Source: Morinoia aosen (lineage: Eukaryota; Arthropoda; Malacostraca; Amphipoda; Talitridae). From it: 64,000 bases of DNA. The stretch lies in contig CM059577.1 in the NCBI GenBank assembly GCA_030386875.1, forward strand, positions 24,129,038 through 24,193,037, given 5' to 3'. Below, piece by piece: positions 57,730-64,000 of this stretch; within the stretch, counting starts at the first letter, position 1; every line of letters begins with the position of its first letter. The position numbers and the translations under genes are program-made. Under the pieces are notes generated by a model, which did no database searches, was not told the DNA's origin, and saw only the letters and a program-made list of their open reading frames with translations.

Positions 57730-58275
57730 ATGGCAGGCTCCGTAAGTGAAAGTGCAAAGAACTGCCTCACGGCTCTTAATGATAAAAACTATCCTACGTG
57801 GAAGCTGCAAATGAAGATGATCCTGATGAAGGAAAAACTGTGGAACTTGGTTCGAGGAACGGAAACCATGCCACAGACTACGGACGAGACTGCTCGAAGA
57901 AAATTTGAAGAAAGACGTGACTGTGCACTTGCAACAATTGTGCTTGGTGTCGAAACAAGTCAACTTTATTTATTGGGTGATCCTACTGACCCTGTGCAAC
58001 TATGGCATAAGATTGAAGATACATTCCAAAAGAAAACTTGGTCTAACAAGTTCAGACTACGCAAAAGACTCTACAACATGAAATTAAAAGAAGACCAAGA
58101 CTTACAAACTCATCTCAAAGCATTTTTCGAAATATTTGAGTCCTTGAGTGTGATTGATGACGCTGTTGATGAAGAAAGTCGTGTAATAATCTTGCTGTCG
58201 TCACTTCCCGACCATTTCTCCACACTGGTGACTGCACTGGAAGCTCATGAAAACTACCGTCATGGGATATTGTGA
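57730..58275 (+). pseudogene. Copia gag, frameshifted at the end
   Basis: 181 codons from ATG 57730. LNDKNYPTWKLQMKMILMKE is the copia gag start (DUF4219/UBN2 family), with LWHKIEDTFQ and LRKRLYNMKL following. The sequence WDIVTERLLNEE, expected next, lies in the next frame from about 58262, so a one-base shift sits near 58250-58262. Confidence 0.88.
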
Positions 58276-59850
58276 CAGAGCGTCTTCTGAATGAAGAAGC
58301 AAAACTGAAAAACCAAAGTGCTTCAGACTTCAGTGAAAAATCCCTTGTGACCTCCAAATTGAAAAACTCAAGGTGCTACGAATGCGGAAAATTGGGACAC
58401 CTACGTACCAAGTGCTGGATCTATCAAGAAAAGTTGAAGAAAGAAGATGGGAACCACACAGAAGACCAAAACAATTTTGTAGAAGGTAAAACAAATTATA
58501 TCAGTGCATTGTCTGTGATAAATATCAATAATTGTTGGGTAATTGATTCCGGTGCAACAGCACACATGTGTAATAATAGGAATGATTTTTCTTGTATGAA
58601 TGAGCTATCTAGTCCAATTAACATTAAAGTTGGTGATGGTAGAAACTTGCAAGGTGTTGGTATAGGTGATGTTGAAGTTATGGTGTTGTTGCCTAAAGGT
58701 CTAGTAGATACCTGTGTTGTTAAGAATGTCTTGTAGGTACCTGGCTTAGCCTACAATTTACTTTCTGTGCCTCAGATTACAGAAAGTGGAAACTCAGTTT
58801 ACTTTGACGAAAGCTCAAGTAAGATTGTAAATAAAGACGATGAATTAATTGCCTTAGGCAGTAAAGTAGGAAAATTGTATAAACCTAATTGCACCCTTAA
58901 TTCAGCTGCTAAATGCATGAACGTTTCCTCTGATGAAATTCTGTGGCATAAACGATTTTATCAACTAGGATTCAATTATCTTAAGAAATTAGCCACTAAG
59001 AATCTTGTTAGAGGTTTTGATTGTTCTGTGAGTGGAGATAACATTTTTTGTGAAAACTGTTGTGATGGTAAAAATCATAGGCTTCTGTTCCCCAAAACAA
59101 ATCACAAAAGGGAATGCCAACCCTTAGAACTTATCCACAGTGATGTGTGTGGCCAGCTTAATCCCATATCACTTAGGAGTGGAAGGTATTTTGTAACCTT
59201 CATAGACGACCACTCCAGATATACTTGGGTGTACATTATCAAACATAAGAGTGATGTTTTTAGAGTGTTTCAGGAGTTCAAATCCTTGGTAGAAAATCAC
59301 TATGATCACAAAATTAAAATTCTGCGCTCCGATAACGGTGAGGAATACATCTCTAATGACTTTGAACAATTCCTAAAAAGGGAAGGAATTATCCATGAAA
59401 AAACTGTGCCTAAGACACCTGAACAAAATGGAGTTGCAGAAAGAATGAATAGAACTCTCCTTGACTCTGTGAGAGCTATGCTGTCTGGTTCAAAGTTACC
59501 AAAATCATTCTGGGGTGAAGCTATATCAACTGCCATGTATGTCAAAAATAGGAGCCCTGCTAGTGCATTGAATGATATGACCCCTTATCAGGCCCTTAAT
59601 GAACACAAGCCCAATGTACAGCACCTCAAAACCTTTGGCTGCAGTGCGTACGCACATGTCATCAAAGATGTGAGGGAAAAACTTGATCCAAAATCTAAAC
59701 CGTGTGTTCTTGTAGGATATGGAAGTGGATCCAAGGGATATCGTCTGTATGACATAAGCAGCAGAAGGATATTTTTGAGTAGAGACGTTATGTTCAATGA
59801 ATCTCAGCAGATGCCAATTGAGAAGGAGCCTTCTGAAAGAAAAGAAAGAA
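58262..59850 (+). pseudogene. Copia zinc knuckle, protease and integrase
   Basis: One frame with a TAG at 58734-58736. Zinc knuckle CYECGKLGHLRTKC is near 58374, and protease WVIDSGATAHM has its Asp at 58545. Integrase has the zinc-binding LWHKRF...CENCCDGK, catalytic FIDDHSRYTWVY (about 59200), RSDNGEEY (about 59325) and EQNGVAERMNRTL (about 59420). The C-terminal LVGYGSGSKGYRLYD motif follows. Copia homology ends near KEPSERKE (about 59850); the open frame to 59942 belongs to the inserted DNA. Confidence 0.9.
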
Positions 59851-61804
59851 AAAAAAGAAAAATGTTTATTTCCAAATTGTCACATGAGATACATGCCAAC
59901 GTATTGGCTTTTAAAAGTTTCTTAAATATAGGGCATCCTTAAACAAATGTTCCATACGAGGAGTACTAATTGACAAACCATCCGAGGTGTACAAGTAGAT
60001 GAGCCATACGAGGCATAATAATAGACAAACTATACGAGGTGTACTAATAGACAAACTGTCAGAGGTGTACAAGTAGATAGACCATACGAGGCATATTAAT
60101 TGATAAAATATACGAGGCGTACTAATAGACAAACCATTCGTGGTGTGCTAGTAGTCTAACAAAAGTTCTATACTAGGAGTACTAATTGACAAACCATCCG
60201 AGGTGTACAAATAGATAAGCCATACGAGGCATAATAATAATAGGCAAACTGTACGAGGTGTACTAATAGACAAGCTATCAGAGGTGTACAAAATAGATAG
60301 ACCATACGAGGCATATTAATAGACAAAATATATGAGGCGTACTAATAGACAAACCACACGTGGCTTGCCAATAGTCTATCTCTGTCAAGGGTAGTTGAAT
60401 GAGAAATGAAAAATATGCCCTAAAAATATGCAAAGCCTTATCACCACCAAAAACATATTTCATATCTTCTCGATATACACCACATCATGCGGATATGGGT
60501 ACATGGGATAAAATAGAGATACAGTGTAAGCCGGTTACCACTCATGATTGACAAATATCTACAAAATATTGGTAGAAATGGGTAAACAAACATATATTCA
60601 ATATCAAAATTCATAGCTTGTACAACATACGGACAGAGAGATAATTTTACTACGATTCATATGCTCAAATTGCACTTTATTTTATTAATTATATATGACA
60701 TTAATCCGATTCACAGAAACGCCCTCTGAGGAAGTGCTAGATCTATTTTTGAATCATTTCGCTATTGCAATAAAATTTATTAACCGAATGGTTTTTGCGT
60801 AAAGAAATGAAATAGAAACATGTATATCTATTTATGTAGATACATATATATACCTACACACGTACACACACATATTAATTAATATACTTATTGAAAATAA
60901 AATATTAGAAAAAAATACATATATAAGATAAAAGAAAGAAGCAACCTACCATCTACTACACAGAAAATGACAGCTGAGCTCACTGTAATCCTAAGAAATT
61001 TTTCGCAAAAAATAACTAAAAGGAAGAGAAGACTTCGAAAAACATAAAAATGAGCTGTTTTTTAATTTCTTCACGGAAATTTTTAAGAAAAATCAGGTTA
61101 TAGTCAAGAAGCAACACAACTCTTCAGCATTATACGGACATGTGTACGTGGGATAAAATAGAGTAACATTGTGGCCGGATATCACATCTGAGTGGAGAAT
61201 ATTCACAAAATTGGCACATATAAGAAGATTAGGCCTTCATCCAAAATAATAATTTTGATTACAGAAATTTAGAGTTTTTTCCGATTTGAAAGTTCAGTGC
61301 TAGTGTGCGCTGAACGCACGGAAAAAAAATAAAAATAAAAAGACTAAATGCAATGCTTAAATTACCCCTTTCCCCCCAGCTCAGCCGAAAATCGATTGAA
61401 AACATCTTCGAGAATGATTTTGAAATAGCGAGACAACGTTAGCCAAAAATTTAATTCATTATAAACTTTGCACAACCCTCACATCTATAAACCTGTTTAT
61501 TGGTGTACACACAAAATGTATTTCATGGTATATTTGTCATACGGACGTTAAATATTAATACAGAAAAGAGAAAGAAATAACAAAATAAAGATGTGGAAAT
61601 ACTCCTAATTATGGAAAGAACGTTCGTTCTGCTGCACTGAACTGACGGCTGTGGTGCTCATTGTTGTCGACATAAATAAGTAAGATGAATATACGAATCG
61701 CTGAGCAAACATAAAATGAAATAGTTTCTAAATTTCTAACAGAAATTTCAGGAAAAATTAAAATTTCTGATAGATGGGAAGTTCACACCGAGATGCTGCA
61801 GGCC
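59851..61804. repeat. Insert in copia: minisatellite and AT-rich segment
   Basis: 59945-60375 is a tandem array of about 26-bp units (ATACGAGGTGTACTAATAGA), with a longer repeat of about 219 bp (59941 and 60160 copies). The remainder to 61804 is AT-rich without genes and may be the 3' untranslated region of the minus-strand LINE to its right, but this is not proven. Confidence 0.65.
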
Positions 61805-63430
61805 CTATGACAGAAATGCAAAATGACGTGACACATTTACTCTAAATTCTTTTCCAGTTTTAGAGTTTTTGATATGCTTGGGATGCTTGTTCCACAAAAA
61901 AGCTCCAGAAACTGAGAGAGCTTTTTGTCCCACGTTAGATGAACGGTAACTGACTAAAACATCGTTCCTCCGGTTTGATCTTTCGTTTGGGATATTAGAT
62001 GGAAAAAATTTTACCACCTCTGCATTACTTTGGGGGAGGTACAGAGAGGAGAATACTCGTCGAGCTTTCTGGATCATGAATCTGTTCGGTATTGGGATCC
62101 AGTCGAGTTTTCCTAAAAGAGGGGTGACATGATCGTATTTATTGAAATTTCCTTTGCATACCACTTTGGCGGCGAAGTTTACACATTTTTGCAACTCTTC
62201 CTGACGACATTTAGGTAAGTCTCCCCACACAAGACTGCAGTAGTCCAGACGCGGTAAAACTAAAGACTGAATCACTAATAATCTAGATTTTTCGTCAAGT
62301 GTGTTCTTTATACGATGAAAGAACATTAAGGTTCCGTTAAGTTTGTTACACATTGTTTCGACGTGTGAATTGAAAGTCATATTTTTGTCAAACCAAACAC
62401 CCAGATTTTTAACCTTATCGACTGGTTTAATTGTATCGTCTATAAATGTTAGCTTGAATGGTGGTAAATTTTCAGTTGCATTCTGTGATCCAAAATTAAT
62501 GCATTGCGTTTTACTTGCGTTAAGTTTGAGGCCATTATGGTCATACCACAATTTCAGATTTCTCAGAAGGTTTTCAGCGTTGGCTTGTGATCTCTGTTAA
62601 ATCCGCTGTTGAGCTTGTCATGGCAATTTGTACATCATCAGCATACATTGAGATTTTTGTGTTTGCCGGCATGGTGGGGAAATCGTTGATGAAAATTGAA
62701 AATAGGAGTGGGCCGATGATTGAACCTTGAGGAACGCCAAAGTTATTTGGTATGAATGATGACATTTTGTTATTCAAGCACACTGCATGAGAGCGGTTTC
62801 GTAGGTAGCTTTCAAACCACTGAGTGTCTATTCTGAGGTTTGAAATTTTTTGTAGAAGTTTCTTATGCTCAACACTGTCGAAAGCTTTGGCTCAACTGTC
62901 TCTGTTATGTTTAACAGGGCGTCCTGAGTACTGGTATTCCTCCTGTAAGCATATTGATTGCGATGCAGTAGATGTGACTCGTCTATGTAATGACGAGAGC
63001 TGGTTTGTTATTACTTTTTCTAATATTTTGGACATAACAGGCAGGAGACTGATTGGTCTGTAGTTTGACGCTATGTCGATATCACCAGATTTATGTAATG
63101 GCTTAATTATGGATAGTTTCCATTGATCGGGAAACTTGTTTGTGACTATAGATGTATTTATTATCAAGCGAATAAAGGGTGCTGTGACAGGGAAGCTGTC
63201 TTTTATATGTTGGAGGTTTATGCCATCATGTCCAGTCGCTTTAGTATTCTTTATTGAGTATAAGATTTTTCGTATCTCTATGACGCTAACTGGCTTTGGT
63301 CTCCACTTGTTGCTACTATTTGGGGATGAAACATCGCTCAGATTTGCCTCTGTAGATGTGTCTGAAACTGTCCTGAATACTTCATTGAAAACATCTTCGC
63401 CAACTTTTGAGAAGAAAGTGTTTTAAATGA
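61805..63430 (-). pseudogene. CR1/L2-like LINE family 1, 5'-truncated, inserted in copia
   Basis: Read leftward from 63430: NTFFSKVGEDVFNEVF, KATGHDGINLQHIKDSFPVT, then 63167-62892 with LHKSGD...SNYRPISLLPVMSKIL. Next come 62783-62574 with GVPQGSIIGPLLFSIFINDF and YADDVQI, and 62551-61805 with GLKLNASKTQ, NLGVWFDKNMTF and the thumb and C-terminus. Frameshifts and a small deletion near 62885 (after LLNITETV) break it. It lacks the endonuclease, as expected for 5' truncation in target-primed reverse transcription. It splits copia between integrase and RT. Confidence 0.85.
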
Positions 63431-63440
63431 TGGTAATTTT

Positions 63441-64000
63441 ATTCTTCTTCCTCAGGATCCAGAACCAGAAGACTCTGAGGGAGGGGTGGAGCATAGACAG
63501 TCAGATGCTGGGATGGAGGGAGTGGAGCCTAGACAATCAGCCAGGTATCGACGCGCTCCTGATAGGTTTGGTGAATGGGTGTATTTAATGAAAAATGAGC
63601 TTGATATACCATCTTGTGTTCAAGAAGCACTCAGTGGACCAGAAGCAAAACTATGGGAAACAGCTATGGAGAATGAGATGGAGTCTATAAATCAAAACAA
63701 AGTATGGTCTCCTGTAGAGTGTCCTAATAACAAAAAACCTATCAAATCAAGTGGATCTTTAAAAGAAAAACCGGACCCGACGGAAGCATTTGCTCGTACA
63801 AAGCTCGCCTTGTGGCTCAGGGCTACTCACAAAAATATGGCACTGACTACGACGAGACCTTCAGTCCCGTGGTTCGATTTGAATCTGTCAGGACAGTACT
63901 AGCTTTGGCTGCCAAATGCAACATGCAAGTCTATCACATGGACGTTGCAACAGCCTTTCTTAATGGAGAACTGGTTGAAGAACTGTACCTGGTTCAACCT
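63441..64000 (+). pseudogene. Copia RT N-terminal part, frameshifted, runs off window
   Basis: Resumes copia with DPEPEDSEGG, SARYRRAPDRFGEWVYLMKN, EALSGPEAKLWETAMENEME and SINQNKVWSPVECPNNKK. A one-base shift near 63750 moves the rest to the next frame, where IKWIF, YKARLVAQGYSQKYGTDYDE, TFSPVVRFESVRTVLALAAK and MDVATAFLNGELVEELY follow. MDVATAFLNGEL is RT motif A with its catalytic Asp. The TTTTATTCTTCTTCCTCAG before it resembles a splice acceptor by chance or marks the insertion edge. Confidence 0.88.

Larger units (their letters stand above)
57345..64000 (+). mobile_element. Ty1/copia retrotransposon, broken, right end outside window
   Basis: Gag is at 57730-58275, zinc knuckle, protease and integrase at 58272-59850, and RT from 63447 to the window edge. 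The part 59851-63440 is foreign (a LINE plus a minisatellite-bearing segment). Two frameshifts (about 58255-58265 and 63750) and one nonsense codon (58734-58736) make it inactive. Confidence 0.88.

Overview
This window is eukaryotic genomic DNA from a metazoan, most probably an arthropod. It holds one intron-rich host gene with GC-rich exons in AT-rich introns, and a mix of transposons common in arthropods: BEL/Pao, Ty1/copia, Ty3/gypsy, CR1/L2-like LINEs, hAT, piggyBac, mariner and PIF/Harbinger-like elements. No bacterial genes, operons or RNA genes were recognised. The species cannot be named from the sequence.

Host gene (minus strand, 39724 down to 14672, continuing past the left edge). 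Ten coding exons of a divergent integrin beta subunit can be placed to the base with consistent splice phases. They total 1428 bp (476 codons) and run from the signal peptide through PSI, hybrid and beta-I domains to the first I-EGF cysteines. The I-EGF repeats, membrane helix and tail are not in the window. Intron 4 uses a GC-AG splice pair.

Tandem repeats crowd the exons. Exons 2, 6, 7, 8 and 9 each have unrelated minisatellites on both sides, starting 0 to about 60 bp from the splice sites. The largest, a heptamer-based array of about 4.4 kb, begins at the splice donor of exon 8 and is split by a 1273-bp solo-LTR-like insertion with a CACC target duplication.

Left end (1-14634). A BEL/Pao retrotransposon lies antisense to the integrin gene and, if its right boundary is correct, ends 37 bp from the exon 10 donor. 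A second BEL/Pao element (2626-11676, 1735-bp LTRs with three differences seen) is inserted in its integrase region with a 4-bp duplication (CTAT). The inner element carries a nonsense codon and a frameshift despite its young LTRs.

Right end (40-64 kb). This is a transposon graveyard with no recognised host gene. It holds a 108-bp Harbinger-like MITE with TAA duplication (44005-44112), a 2.1-kb foldback element with alternating internal modules (45599-47742), a piggyBac transposase relic (47960-48500), and pieces of two LINE families. It also holds a 1633-bp deleted hAT element with a perfect 8-bp duplication (53834-55466), a gypsy integrase relic, a 268-bp foldback MITE, and a broken copia element (from about 57345, running off the right edge) that is interrupted by a LINE and a minisatellite.
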